Shown piece after piece: positions 31,910 to 43,338 of a stretch of DNA of 64,000 nt (within the stretch, counting starts at the first letter, position 1; each line of letters opens with the position of its first letter). The position numbers were made by a program, and so were the translations under genes. The DNA comes from Norana najaformis (Eukaryota; Annelida; Clitellata; Crassiclitellata; Hormogastridae): positions 4,795,381-4,859,380 of the forward strand of contig OZ029929.1 of assembly GCA_964023275.1 (NCBI GenBank), read 5' to 3'. Under the pieces are notes generated by a model. It was not told the DNA's origin, did no database searches, and worked only from the letters and a program-made list of their open reading frames with translations.

Positions 31910-32495
31910 CCCGTTTCCGTCTCTCACGTCAGTTAGTATACTCCATACGAAATAATTGGTCTTCATTGAGATGCATTATTAAATGCAGGCGACAATAAAG
32001 TGACGCTTTCCATTTGGCGCGAATTCTATGGAAGGCCATTCAGGACATCGCGCCGTTCAAATATCGTTCGGCGTCGAATGCAGTCTCATTACTGAAATCA
32101 TTAATAAAGTCTTCGCGCTGACCAGGCCGTTTTTTGCCACCATACGGCCACATCAATTTTGTATGCTTTCAGCGCTATTCCTGTGATCGACGGGGCCATT
32201 TTAGGCTATCGTATCGCCGATAAATAGGAATCACGCGTGATTCAGGCGTATGGAGGTCACGCAGGGGCCAAAGGATAAAGTACAGTTTTGTGAAAACCTG
32301 AAAACAGACGCTACATAACGTTCTGGGGCATCGGGCCTCTGATGAGTCTGTCTTCAGGTGGCGCTATATAAATGTCCAATTACAACTACACTTACAACGT
32401 GGTTGTATTCGAAGTATGGGTGAGGAGAATTGTAATTTGTAATTGCCAATTTATATATCGCCACTTCAGTGAAGCTTCTTTGAGGGGAAGTGGTC
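31910..32495. other. No gene recognised
   Basis: Contains AGGTGGCGCTATATAAATGT followed by CCAATTACAACTACAC at 32356-32392, an unattributed + strand retroposon 3' end, and TTTATATATCGCCACTTCAG at 32450, a possible - strand end. Confidence 0.5.
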
Positions 32496-32497
32496 CG

Positions 32498-32716
32498 GAA
32501 GCTTTGCCTATGTTGGTCCCACTTGCTGAAATCGTCTCCCTCGAGAATTGCGACTTCAGCTCCTTTCTCTCCCCCTCTCAGTGTTCCGCAGGCGCCTGAA
32601 GACTGTACTGTTCAACAGTGATTTTACTTTTTCGGGTCGGAAGCACCTCTGTTGAGTTTATCCTCTAAGAGGCGCTTTATAAATCTCAAATTACAATTGC
32701 TATTACAATTACAGTT
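32498..32716 (+). mobile_element. LINE 3' end, family A
   Basis: Nearly identical to 31206-31422, cut at GGAAGCTTTGCC. Forms an inverted pair with 32887-33095. Confidence 0.85.
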
Positions 32717-32886
32717 GAAAGAACGGGAATGTGTCGCTAAGGAGAGTGAGCTGTCGAGTGAGACAGCACGAAAGACGAAAGAAAGAGATTGGAAGGGAGG
32801 AATGAAGAGGAAGCGCAGGACAACGATTAGAAAACAACGAAGGACCTGAGGAATAGGAGGAGTGTAACGAAGGGGTAAGGGATAAC

Positions 32887-33095
32887 TGTAATTGTAATTT
32901 GAGATTTATAAAGCGCCTCTTAGAGGATAAACTCAACAGCGGTGTTTCCGACCCGTAGGAGTAAAATCACTGTTAAACAGTAGTCTTCAGGCGCCTACAG
33001 AATACTGAGATGGGGAGAGAAAGGAGCTCAAGTCGCAATTCTCGAGGAAGACGATTTCTGCAAGTGGGACCAACGTAGGCAAAGTAGGGTAGGCC
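32887..33095 (-). mobile_element. LINE 3' end, family A
   Basis: Reads ATTGTAATTTGAGATTTATA + AAGCGCCTC and on to GGGACCAACGTAGGC. More diverged than the two + strand copies (deletion in the AACAGTACAGTC block, several substitutions). Confidence 0.85.
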
Positions 33096-33171
33096 CTACA
33101 TGGACGAAGGGAAAGAGGCCTCCAGTAGGGGAGTCTAGAAAGCCTCAGAAGAAAGGGAAGAAGGAACTCGT

Positions 33172-33460
33172 AAACGAGATTTCTGCAGTGCCCAACGAAA
33201 GCTAAGTCGCTGGAAGCAGCTTATTCACAGGCGCTCAGTCAAAACAAAATCGATAGGCAGGGTTTGGTTCCAGGTCAAGATCCAGGAGTCAGGCAGTCAG
33301 ACAGTCGGACGGCTACGTTGGATGGTGTTTGAAATTGAAGCGAGAAGAGAGATAAGGGGAAGAGGAAGAATCAGGATAAGATTTTTGGAAAAAGTAATGT
33401 TTTCAGTTTCGAGTGAAAGACCAGCGCAGAAACTGAAAGAGGTGAAATTTTGGAAGGTAG
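33172..33460 (-). mobile_element. LINE 3' end, family B
   Basis: Tail GAGATTTCTGCAGTGCCCAA..GCGCTCAGTCAAAAC, then the C-terminal part which on the - strand reads SFCAGLSLETENITFSKNL and ILILPLPLISLLAS. Same layout as 19330-19655. Confidence 0.78.
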
Positions 33461-33609
33461 AAGACAGAGGAAATAGAAGGCGGAACAAGAGAGGATGGAT
33501 GGAAGACTGTGCAGGAGAGGAAAAAGGAGACGGCAGGACAAGAAATAAAAGAATGGAGGACACGAGAACAGGGAAGATAGGAAGACATGAGACGAGAGGA
33601 AAGGAGACA

Positions 33610-33735
33610 AGACAGGGGCAGAGAGAGAGAGAGAGAGTGTGTGTGTGTGAGAGAGAGAGAGGTGGAGATGGAGATATATATAGAGATAGATAGATAGATA
33701 GATAGAAAGAGACAGACAGACAGACAGACAGAGAG
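33610..33735. repeat. (GA)n/(GATA)n/(CAGA)n compound tract
   Basis: GAGAGAGAGAG, GTGTGTGTGTG, GATAGATAGATAG and CAGACAGACAG in order. Confidence 0.93.
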
Positions 33736-33739
33736 TAGG

Positions 33740-35085
33740 GTAAAAAAGAACAGACCGGACTTAATTCCGCTAATGCCTATATCGGACCATCGCACCATCC
33801 ATTCCTCATTTGCCTCCCCAGAGGAGTTGTAACCACGCATTCATATAGCGCCTCACGAAATTCCACAAATCTCACAACCCGGCAAAAAGGGACCGTTTCC
33901 CTGCCACGAGCCATGTGGCATCGCTTCGACACGCCCCCATAACTTCTGTAATTACGCCATCGTCCAGAAAAACATCCTGTCAGCGTTAATAATTGAAACT
34001 CTCGTCCAACTAGGCCTTTATGACACCTCTGTCATCAGCCTTCCGTCGTCGGCTTAAATCCGTCACGCCAGGGTTCAGGCTCGGATATAGAGGTAAAGAA
34101 GAAGGAAGAGCAGACTACAAACCCCCCCCCCGGTTGAAAACGCCTCCGCATTGTTCCCTCACCCCAGGCGAAGCCAAACGTCCGGTCCGATATTCGTCAA
34201 TCTGATCGAGTTACCCGTCCAATGCGTTGGCCGTCACTGACAGGCGTTTCGTTGACGGTGTGGTGCAGAATCGGTTCCGCTGCGAACACAGTTCCGGCCG
34301 CGCCATCTTTAGCACAACACACTGAGACGATTTTTAAAGTGTCCTGTTGCATTGGCAGCGAAATTTGAAATTTTATGGAAAATAATATTTTAATAAGTGA
34401 ATAATAAAGAAAAGCTCAAGCAGCTGCCCAAGCTTCTTATGACTTATGCAGTCATAATTAGGAGGAAACGCAATTTTGATGCAAATGGTATGGACAGATC
34501 AGTTAGGGGGGGTGAGTTTGGTCTATAAAGTGGGATACCGATTCCTGCCCATCTTTTCTCCTTTCGCATAGCAATTACTGTTTGAGTAATAGTATAAAGT
34601 CATTTGAGAATGCCAAGCTTATACCAAACTTAATACCATTATTTATACAGGTATAAAGTGTGGGTGCGTTACCCCAACCACAAAACGTGGGGGTATGGTG
34701 CCTTTCTTACGGTTCTATTTTAAGGAAAATTTCTTAGTCCTGGTCACATGAACCAATCACAACATTTTTCGGAACTGTTTTCGCTCAGACCCGCGTTGGC
34801 TTCACACCGGCTTAGAGCTGGACCTCCTCCTGCCGTCGGTCGTTGCGCGTCGGCCATCGTCCGGCCTTTGTTCTCGGCGCCGGAGCACCTTATCGCCGCT
34901 GGTCCTGCTTACCGGTCGCCGAGATCCCGAAGGGAGAACTCAGATGGGACATCAGGGATTGCGCATCGGACGGTCACACTAAGCCCGCATCGACTGGTCT
35001 GGACGTCTGTATAATAGTAAACGGACAGCAACCATCGACTTATATAGCAACCATCGACTTATATTTAATAATAATTATAATATAA
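33740..35085. other. No gene recognised
   Basis: A - strand-type end TTCATATAGCGCCTCACG at 33840, a C9-10 run near 34122, an AT-rich stretch at 34360-34410 and a CpG-rich patch at 34790-34960. An 88-codon open stretch over the patch has no resemblance to a known family. Confidence 0.45.
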
Positions 35086-35098
35086 TAAGTAATAATAC

Positions 35099-35225
35099 TT
35101 TGCCAGCGGTTGAAGACCATTCTGTTTGATCGTATCTTGTGTTCTCATGTCGGGTGCACCTTTGAGGAGTTTTCCCTAAAAGGCGCTTCATAAATGTGCC
35201 CTTACAAATTACGATTACGATTGAT
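35099..35225 (+). mobile_element. LINE 3' end, family related to A
   Basis: GGTTGAAGACCATTCTGTTT reads RLKTILFDRI, then TTTGAGGAGTTTTCCCTAAA, AGGCGCTTCATAAATGTG and ACAAATTACGATTACGATTG. Short and 5' truncated. Confidence 0.65.
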
Positions 35226-36370
35226 AAGTATCGTGTGAGGTGAGGTAAGATCGACGTCGAGCCTTTGTGGCAGTCAGAAGTCGTTAAACAACGATACTGT
35301 ACTTTGGATGAGAATATGTTGGCTTGGCTCTACGTGTGTGCGGGAGACCGCCAATGGTGGCTTTTCTAGTTATCTGAGCACTGTCTGCTTAATGATAAAC
35401 TTTATGCTGTTAATGATCTTTAACATCATTTAGGCTGGAGTGTATAATTGTTACCTTTTTATAACAATCAAAATTGCAGTTAATAGGCAGACACTAATGG
35501 TGTTCCATACAGTCGTCTCTGATTGCAGTCAACCCAATTTAAATGACAGTGCAAAGCATCCTAGAAGTGGCTCGCTATTTTTGGCACTGCAGTAAACACT
35601 TTTTACTAACTTATTACTTTACACCACATTACATTACATTACATGGTAAGGTATTTAGGAGGATTTAAGTAAACAGCTTCCTCTGTAACTGAATTTTCGT
35701 TTTCGCGCTTCAGCGTAAAGCCCCACCAAACTACTGACTGCTCATATCAACAGAGCAATACAATGAGCGAGCGATCATGCTACTGTCAAAACAGGTATAT
35801 AGCGTCTCTTCGGACTACTGACGACGCCTGGATTTAACCTCATCAAACGTTATATTCACGAAACAAACTCCCTTGTACATTGCCCGCCATTATTATCCAA
35901 TGTCTATCTTCTCCACCCCTTTTATATCCCCTCCTCCACAGAGTCCACCCCTATGACGTCATAGTCCGACACTACAGCTTATGTTGAATTTTCGTCCATA
36001 TGCTGCTTTACAGAAGTCCATTGAGCGTCGCAGGGCCAGTGGCTATCGGAATGCAGTCGGTCAGCAGTTGAGGGCAATCAGTCGATCGAAGAGGCGGAGG
36101 TAAGGTGACCATCAATCCTCCCCTACTGGTTGCTGCGACTGGGACATGTTGTCTGTGTAACTGTGTATATCGGACACAAGGTCGGGCAGGGTGATCTTTA
36201 ATCCTTCTGGTTCGTGGAATTGTGTGCGCGTGCGTGCGTGTGTGTGTGTATGCGTGTATGTGTGTGTATGTGTGTGTATTTTCGCTGGAATATGGTAACC
36301 TCATATCTAAAAGAGTAGAATGGAGAGGAAAAGATCAAAATTGGAAACAAGTGGAATATATACATAGGTA
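35226..36370. other. No gene recognised
   Basis: A CACATTACATTACATTACAT run at 35625 and (GT)n-like GTGTGTGTATG runs at 36230-36280. TGACGTCA at 35954-35961. No coding signal. Confidence 0.5.
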
Positions 36371-36374
36371 TTTA

Positions 36375-37063
36375 TGTACATGTTTTTATCTGATCTAATA
36401 GCGTCTATAGCATCGTAGGCATAATGTCAAAGGCATCAATCGATGGTCGCTTCAAGTCAGAATCACAATCAAAAATCATAATCCATTGGAGAAGCCTGGT
36501 CGAATTCCGGTAGGTCAGAGAAACCAGAAGCTGGGCTACGGTTGGAAGGAAGTTGAAAGAGATGAGTCTTTAACTTAGACATGAATGATGTCAAAGGAAT
36601 TACAGAACAAATTGAACTGGGCAGTGAATTCCAAAGCCTTTGACCAACTATCGAGAGCCCAACACTGTTGGGGTACGGGGCACAGCAAGAGTGCAATATT
36701 TGTTGGTATGAGAGGTAGTAAGTAAGTAAGACATTTGTTAACACGCCATGTATCCATCGGCTGAGCGAGGAATCGCAGGCAAAGCATCAAGAAGGCTTGC
36801 ATGGAACAGATATAGGTCGGCTGATTTAAATGTAGTTCTTTGCAAACTATGAGGCGGATTTTAAACTGGATCCTTTGCTTGATGGGCAACCAGTTTAACG
36901 AATGCAATTTTGGTAATATGAGCTCATATTTGTGCGTCTTGGTTATGGTTTTAAACTCCGCCACTGCCGTATTCAGGTGGTGCCAGTCCCAAGCCCGGAT
37001 AGAGGAGGAGGGCGACGTCAACGGCCTTTGATGCCACAAGTTGTCGTTAAACATTGGAACCAC
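36375..37063 (-). mobile_element. LINE C-terminus and family E tail (CR1/L2-like)
   Basis: On the - strand: KLHSLNWLPIKQRIQFKIRL (the 'LHWLPI..RIxFKI' block), then IVGQRLWNSLPSSICS and MSKLKTHLFQLPSN, the standard carboxyl end of Jockey/CR1-group ORF2 proteins. The tail reads GACCATCGATTGATGCC, GACATTATG and GATGCTATAGACGCTATTAG. The block around 36715-36790 matches 29765-29890. The open frame at the upstream edge (HQRPLTSPSSSIRAWDWH) recurs at 62905-62985. Upstream RT motifs of a similar LINE lie at 39051-40190 on the same strand, so the two may be one element split by about 2 kb of inserted or rearranged DNA. Frames are broken; the copy is dead. Confidence 0.82.
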
Positions 37064-38080
37064 TACTTCTTAGTTATGCCTTTTACCAGAGAGTTTTCAA
37101 CCATTTATAATTTGTGCAGGCAGACCTCCCTTAGTGATGCCAATGAGAAGCGAGTTACAGTAGTTAAATCTGCTATTAATCTTGCTGTGGACAATTGTGT
37201 ATAAGAATTTAATAGATTTAAATTGAAGCCCCACATACATAGCATATCTTAGACTTTTTTATATTTTTTGCCGCTTAGATATACTATCCACAAATAATAA
37301 ATGGTATTCCACCCGTCAGTCCATGGTAGTTGATGTTACACTGATATACACAGGTAGACCATTTTTAATATCAACTTTAACAAACCGGCTTTAAATATCT
37401 TTCGCCTTGTCTTGTCTATGATCTAAATCTTCCCTGATCAACAATAATATTTCTCCACTTTTACCTGATGTATGAAGTTTAACATTAATGCTGTATTCTA
37501 GAAAAGCTGTCAGTTCCTCATTAGTTTCATCAGTCCATGTTTCAGCCTAAAGCAGTTATATCATGGTTTTTACCCACTGAACCCAAATACTATTGCAGCT
37601 CGTTTGTTTTTTAAAGTAACTTCTGATATTTAAATGAATTGTTTTCAAGTTACTTTATAAAAGAGCTGTATACATGTTCATCTTTCCAGTGGCCTCATCA
37701 TTTGTGTACTCGGGATTTGTAGGGAGGTGGTCTTCCGTTGCCTTCCTCTCGGTGTTTTTAGCGAGACACCATCTTCTAGCGTTGATGACCTCCATCATCC
37801 GTCCTTCAGGCACTTCGCCCTTGGGCACTCGCATATACCGGCGAGGACTCGGCCGTCCACCACGCACTCTGTTCGAGAACAGGGGGACCGCATGAAGGTG
37901 GCGTGGTGGGCAGTTGAACAGCAGAGGCTTTTTGAGTCGCTTGCTGTCCCATTCCCTCCCCTTATGTTCATCATAATACTTATATCGTCCGTGGAGTACT
38001 GGCCGATAAAAGTTATGACCTGAATCAAATTTTTGTCGTTTGCTACCGGAATTTCTTTAGGAAGAGTACAGTGGTTTAAC
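37064..38080. other. Interruption between LINE pieces; no gene recognised
   Basis: AT-rich to 37650, then mixed. A 119-codon - strand open stretch at 37795-38154 runs out of the RTE-like fragment below but reads as unique sequence. Confidence 0.45.
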
Positions 38081-38084
38081 AAGA

Positions 38085-38790
38085 ATTGCAGAGTTATTGC
38101 TTCTTTCTTCTTTTTCATGTCCATGGGGTCATCTCCTGTTGGTGTCGATCGCACGCTTCACTAGATTTCCACGGTTCTCTGCCCTGTGCCAGCAGACTCA
38201 ACCTATGCACATCCGTCCCCCGCCAGTCTCTGACGTCATCCAGCCATTCTCTGCTCGGTCTACATCTCATCCCTCCGCCATCCATCATTCCAAACGCAAT
38301 TTGTTTGACCCTCCTGGTGTTATCCATTCTGGAGATGCGTCAAGTGAGCTTTAATTTCCTTTCTATTACTTGCTGCACGATGTTTCTTGTGCAACCAACT
38401 CGTCTTTGCACCTCAGAGTTTGTGCCCTTCTGTTGCCATCTGATGCATATTACCCATCTGTAGCATCTCCTCTCAAATGCCAGTAATCTATCTTTGTCTT
38501 GTTTGCTCAGCATCCACTTGTATCCAGTAACACGCTGAATATACATGTTTTGATGATTTTCACTTTGGTGTGCTCACTAATCTCCCTGCTCCTTCAGATG
38601 TTCTTAAAGCCCGCCATTGCTCTCCTTGCTTTTGCTCACAAAAAAGACCAGCCGGAATATATATCTGAAATTCATAATTATCTGTTATGCAGCTAAATGG
38701 AAGCAATTCACAAGAATAATCATCAGAGAAGCTGTCACAATCTGCTGAGGAAATCAAAAAGATATTGCTGATGGAAAAAAGTTATAGGTG
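38085..38790 (-). mobile_element. RTE-like LINE C-terminal fragment
   Basis: Successive - strand strips match the end of 'endonuclease-reverse transcriptase' LINEs: FCEQKQGEQWRALRTSEGAG (38600-38660), WMLSKQDKDRLLAFERRCYR with WVICIRWQQKGTNSEVQRRV (38410-38515), VGCTRNIVQQVIERKLKLT, then SREWLDDVRDWRGTDVHRLS and LLAQGREPWK (38150-38240). The order and spacing are as in that family, where this region follows the RT domain and ends with a 'RGRPxxEWxDD' motif. The frame breaks several times between strips, and the motif is SREWLDD here. It lies in the same orientation as the flanking CR1/L2-like pieces. Confidence 0.82.
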
Positions 38791-39050
38791 GCGCATGACA
38801 GCACCCGTTGACGTGCTTTAACTTGTTTACAACACGTGCTTCATGACAGGACGTTTGTGACTTAAAACAGTTGAAAACAATTTCAGCTACAAAATCTATA
38901 AATCATGTTTGTGATCACAAAAGAACGAGCAGTATTAATAGGCCTACGGAAATTCGATTGAAAACATTAAGGAAACATTTTCACTCAAACCAAGAAAGAA
39001 ATTAAAAATTAAAAATAAAAACACAAATGATATGAAATAAAAACACAGTT

Positions 39051-39752
39051 CTACTCGCAGTATATCAGCGCCAAGTCAGACATTTCGGAGAGACGCTCGG
39101 CATTTGAGCGCCGATCTTCTCTCCCGGTGGCGTTATTACTAGCCATCCAAGACTGAACATTACCCACAACAGAACCCAGTGGTATCACCAAACCAGCAGT
39201 AAGTAGTTGGAGAACAGGGTAAAACGTGCAACTGCCAGTCGAGGGGAATAGCTGGATATCGTCGGCATACAAGTGGTAATCAAGAGAGCCACCCGTAAGT
39301 AGTGAACCGAGTGGAGTGGTGTATAATTTTAAGAGGAGCGGGCCCAATACAGAACTATACGGAAAGCCACAATTCAAGACAGCAGAGGCAGAAGTGAGTT
39401 CGTTGATGTGAACCGATTGATTACGAGGGTGCAGGTAAGATGCAATCCAATGGAGAGCAAGACCAGAAACACCAGTTCAAGGTGGAGGAGTATGCTATGA
39501 TTAACATTATCAAAAGCGGCGGATAGGTCTAGAAGAACAAGAAATTGCTTTTCATTTGTCCGTGAAGTTGATTATGCGATTGTGAATGGTAAATAGTGCA
39601 GTTTCAGTAGAAAGGTACTTTGCGATAGGCAGATCAAAAGGTACAGGTTGTGAGACGAAAGGTGACAACTCAAACGATTGGCAATAACTTTTTCAAGATT
39701 TTGGCAACAAATTGGAAGTGGAGCTGGGGCAATAGTATGATAGATCATTTGA

Positions 39753-39783
<31 letters not shown>

Positions 39784-40190
39784 TAGATACATACATACAT
39801 ACATACATACAGAGACAGAGAGATGGCGTTTTAAGGGAGGGTAATCTGTGGCATGAGCGAAGCTGGTGGGAAACGGAACCTTCAGCTAGGGAAAGATTGA
39901 CGATGTGTGTGATAATTAGGTCAAACATCTCGAAGCATTCTTTTAGAAAGTTGATAGTAATGAGTTCTAAGACGCATTGTTAATCAAGTAATGAGAAATG
40001 AGTTTTGGTATTCGGCACAGGATATGTTCTTTGACCTTGGAAACCTGGTTGCACTAACCCCGTCTAGATAAAGCCAAAATGTTTTGCCAGAATCCGGGCT
40101 TCCAGAATGGATTCTGTCCAAGGAGACTTGGAAGCGCGAGCATCAAATGCTTTAACGAACGTTTCAGTCGAAATTTCTTCGATTCCTTGC
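39051..40190 (-). mobile_element. LINE reverse-transcriptase fragment (CR1/L2-like)
   Basis: The - strand carries the RT palm: PYSSVLGPLLLKLYTTPLGS then LDYHLYADDIQLFPSTG, that is 'PQGSVLGPLLF.LY..PL' and the catalytic YADD box, with VQSWMASNNA after it. Further 5' (39700-39930) come IITHIVNLSLAEGSV and NLEKVIANRLSCHLSSHNLY, the 'NLSLxxGxxP..LEKVVAxxLxxHL' block before the palm. A (GATA)n/(CATA)n microsatellite at 39755-39815 interrupts the coding strips. The catalytic YADD is intact, but frames and the 'GVPQGS' glycine-proline are altered. Its likely 3' portion is at 36375-37063. Confidence 0.85.
39755..39822. repeat. (GATA)n(CATA)n microsatellite inside a LINE
   Basis: GATAGATAGATAG then CATACATACATAC, within the RT coding region. 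Confidence 0.93.
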
Positions 40191-40199
40191 GTGCAGAAA

Positions 40200-40233
40200 T
40201 GACGTCACGTACTCGGTTGCGGAAATGACGTCA
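40200..40233. promoter_or_regulatory. Two consensus CRE octamers
   Basis: TGACGTCA at 40200-40207 and 40226-40233, each followed by CGT, in a 26-bp direct repeat (AATGACGTCACGT). CREB/ATF binding is possible by consensus; no nearby gene start is seen, and the site lies just 5' of the LINE fragment. Confidence 0.35.
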
Positions 40234-40464
40234 CGTCTCCGGTGTTCCGTTTAGACGACGATTCTGCTTTGCTAGGATGGCGAGGCTCACTTTGGTCAGC
40301 GACGCTAACGGGGGATAATTGGACGACACTTGACGGAGACTGAACGGTAATGGAACCATTTACAGTGGATGGTGCTTTCAAAAATTGAAGCTTATCCCTA
40401 AACTAAATGCACTGAAATTACATGTAGGTAACAGCAACGTACGCACGAAAATACCCACGCACTG

Positions 40465-40593
40465 AAAGACGGACAGACAGACAGACAGACACACACACAT
40501 ATATATATGTATATATACAGATAGATAGATATAGAAAGACAGACAGAAAGAAAGAAAGAAATGAAAGAAAGGTAGATAGACAGACAGACAGAC

Positions 40594-40624
<31 letters not shown>

Positions 40625-40735
40625 TTGATTAATTAATTGATGATTGATTGATTGATTGATTGATTGACTCACTGACTGATTCACTGACTCACTCACTGAC
40701 TCACTCTGACTCACTCACTGACTCACCGAGAAATA
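40465..40735. repeat. Compound tetranucleotide tract
   Basis: CAGACAGACAG, TATATATATG, GATAGATAG, AAGAAAGAAAG, GATTGATTGATT and CTGACTCACTGA islands in succession. Confidence 0.92.
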
Positions 40736-40739
40736 GAGA

Positions 40740-41340
40740 GACAACTAGAGATTGATGCCTTTTACATCTATGGAAAAAACACTAGACTACCATGTACAAT
40801 AAGCGTAGTCTTAATCATCATAATCTTCATTACTATAATAATTGTCGTTGTCTACATCATCGTCGTCATTCATGTCATGCATCCACACAACCAATATCGC
40901 GATTGGTTTCCGTCACCATGACAACTGGCGCTGGGCGATACGTCACGTGATCGGATGCCATTCTTCTCCTACATAAATGAATTGTCCTCGGTGTATCTGT
41001 CGCTACACCTCTGTATGTCACACTCTTCCTATCTCTGCGTCTGCGTCCGTCCCTCTCTGTCTGTCTGTCTGTCTGTCTGTCGCTGCCTCTAATGCTGCCC
41101 TAAATTGCCGCCAGACCGCGCACACAAAACCTGGAGCCTTCGAACATCCTAGACGGCGCTACATGAATTGCCGAGACATATCCAGCTCAAGGTTTCGGTA
41201 TTCGGCATAGGATAAACCGCACGCAGTTGAGTAAGACTACTCATGGCCCCCGGTGGTCAGCAGAGTAGCATGAAAGCAGAAGATTGTAAAGCGCAGTTTC
41301 GAAGTCCGCATACTCAGTAGCAGAAAGAGGAAGGTGGTAG
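40740..41340. other. No gene recognised
   Basis: TCTGTCTGTCTGTC at 41057-41082 and a retroposon-like terminus GACGGCGCTACATGAATTG at 41153. No coding or RNA signal. Confidence 0.5.
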
Positions 41341-41344
41341 ATTC

Positions 41345-41725
41345 GATGAAAGGATTGGATGGATGTATGCGTAGATGGATGGATGGGTGGATGGATGGAT
41401 GGATGGATGGATGGATTGATGAATGTTAAGGATGGATGATTGGACGGATGGGTGACTGGATGGATGGATGATTGGATGGATGGATGATCATATGATTGGA
41501 TGGATTGATGGATGGATGGATGGATGATTATATGATTGGATGGTTGTATGGATGGATAGATAATGGGATGGATGGATTGGATGGATGTCTGAATGTATGG
41601 ATGGATTGATTGTTTGATGGATGTTAAGGATGGATGGGTGGAGTGTATGGATGTATGTATGTATGGACGGATGGATGGATGGATGGGTGGGTGGATGGAT
41701 GAGTGGATGGATGGATAATTGGTTG
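41345..41725. repeat. (GGAT)n tract
   Basis: About 380 bp of imperfect GGATGGAT with GATTGGATGG and GGGTGG variants. A ~60-bp longer repeat (GATGATTATATGATTGG) occurs near 41485 and 41523. Confidence 0.93.
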
Positions 41726-42029
41726 TTTAGAAAGAATGGGCAGATGTATCAGGTGGTATGAATCCAGTTTTCGTCTTCTTAACCATCGCAAGTAGACCAA
41801 GTCCTTTGTCGCTTGCTTGCTTTTCAGACTCATCGTATGAGGTATAGCAGTTTCTTGAGCTAACCCCAATAGGCAATCATGAGTATGAGATGTTAGCGAC
41901 TTCTCTTTCTTAGTCTCGGCACATGAGGGCAGATGGCCAGTTCTCTCCCTCGCCGCTTAATCTTCCCAGTGTACAGTCGATGCACTCATTTTATAACTGA
42001 GTATGTAGGAGCCGCAAGTGGCACAGAAA

Positions 42030-42105
42030 TCTAGAACTACCTTTGAACCTACGACTTCTGGGTTGACAGTCGAGCACGCTAACCAACAGACTATCTCGCA
42101 GCCCC
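42030..42105 (-). mobile_element. tRNA-derived SINE head or tRNA pseudogene
   Basis: - strand: GGGGCTGCGAGATAGTCTG, TTGGTTAGCGTGCTCGAC, TGTCAACC and B box TAGGTTCAAAGG. D-arm and T-arm regions are recognisable, but the 3' strand does not pair with GGGGCTG, so it is not an intact tRNA. Confidence 0.55.
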
Positions 42106-42514
42106 GAAACCATAAATATATTCCAACTTAGAAAACCGATCCGAAGCAAGAACTTATCCGACTCGATGCTGTTTTCCATTTGTCGCGAGTGAACTCGCAA
42201 CAGGCGCTACAGTCGGCGTTTCCGTTTTGCGAAGGTGCCGCGCAAAGATCAACGATAATCCGCGATAATCAATCAGCTCTGCGTATTTCTACTCGTGGAG
42301 TCGGTAGTAAACGATGCAGGCAGCCGCCATCCTTCAGAATCAGTGGCAAGAATTAAGTTTCACTTCTTCTATTATTGATTGTCCTTACCTCACCCTGAAT
42401 ACACACCTCCGTCTGCTCTGCGCTGCTCAGAGCTGCTCTGCTCATCTCTTCTCGTCTCTTCTTTAATCTCCTGAAATCTCTTCTTATTTATTAATCTCCA
42501 CTAGTCTGGTCTAA

Positions 42515-42600
42515 TCTTGGATGGATGGATGGATGGATGGACGGACGGATGGATGGATGGATGGATGGATGGATGCATGGCTGCATAGATAGGTGGTGGA
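42515..42600. repeat. (GGAT)n microsatellite
   Basis: GGATGGATGGATGG with a GGACGGAC insert. Confidence 0.95.
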
Positions 42601-42734
42601 TGACAGATGGACGTTATCCATCCATTCATAGTATCATCTATTATCATCTAATCTTCTCTCATCTCCTTGATTTTGTTCAGCTCAGTCCAACTGAGTCCAA
42701 TCACATTCAGCGCAGTATAACCTAATCTGGTCTA

Positions 42735-43200
42735 CTATAATTAAGTCCACTCCAATCTGATCTTATCTGTTCTGTTCTATTCTGTTATATTCTGTTCTGT
42801 TATATTCTGTTCTAGTCTGTTCTATTCTGTTCTGTTCTATTCTGTTATATTTTGTTATACTCTGTTCTAGTCTGTTCTGTTCTATTCTGTTCTATTCTGT
42901 TCTGTTTTATTCTGTTCTGTTCTGTTCTGTTCTAGTCTGGTCTATTCTGTTCTATTCTTTTCTGCTCTAGGGTGTTCTATTCTGTTCTATTTTATTCTGT
43001 TCTGTTCTATTTTATTGTTATATTCTATTATATTCTACTCTGTTCTATTGTATTCTGTTCAATTCTGTTATATTCTATTATATTCTATTCTGTTCTATTT
43101 TATTGTTATATTCTATTATATTCTACTCTGTTCTATTGTATTCTGTTCAATTCTGTTATAGTCTATTATATTCTATTCTGTTCTAATCTATTCTAATAGA
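42735..43200. repeat. (TTCTG)n/(TTCTA)n pentanucleotide array
   Basis: About 460 bp of TTCTGTTCTATTCTG mixtures. An inner ~95-bp block with TTTTATTGTTATATTC recurs at about 43010 and 43098. Decays leftwards into TCTAATCTGGTC-like units from 42480. Confidence 0.95.
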
Positions 43201-43338
43201 ATCAAGCTTTGTCCTGCCTTGTCTTCCGTTGCCTTCTCTCCTTCTCCTTCTCTGTACTCTTCCCCATTCACTCATCCACTTCCAATACCCAGACACTGCA
43301 ATGTGTTCTTCCACATAAATTGCCTTGATGTATGTGTG

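Noticed and set aside
39051-39377. Retroviral or LTR-element polymerase
   Set aside because: The YADD box with SVLGPLL and the WLPI/LWNSLP carboxyl end are LINE features; no LTRs, protease, integrase, capsid or envelope similarity was seen anywhere in the window.
42030-42105. Functional tRNA gene
   Set aside because: A and B boxes are present but the acceptor stem does not pair. All tRNA-like heads in the window fail the same test or continue into SINE bodies.
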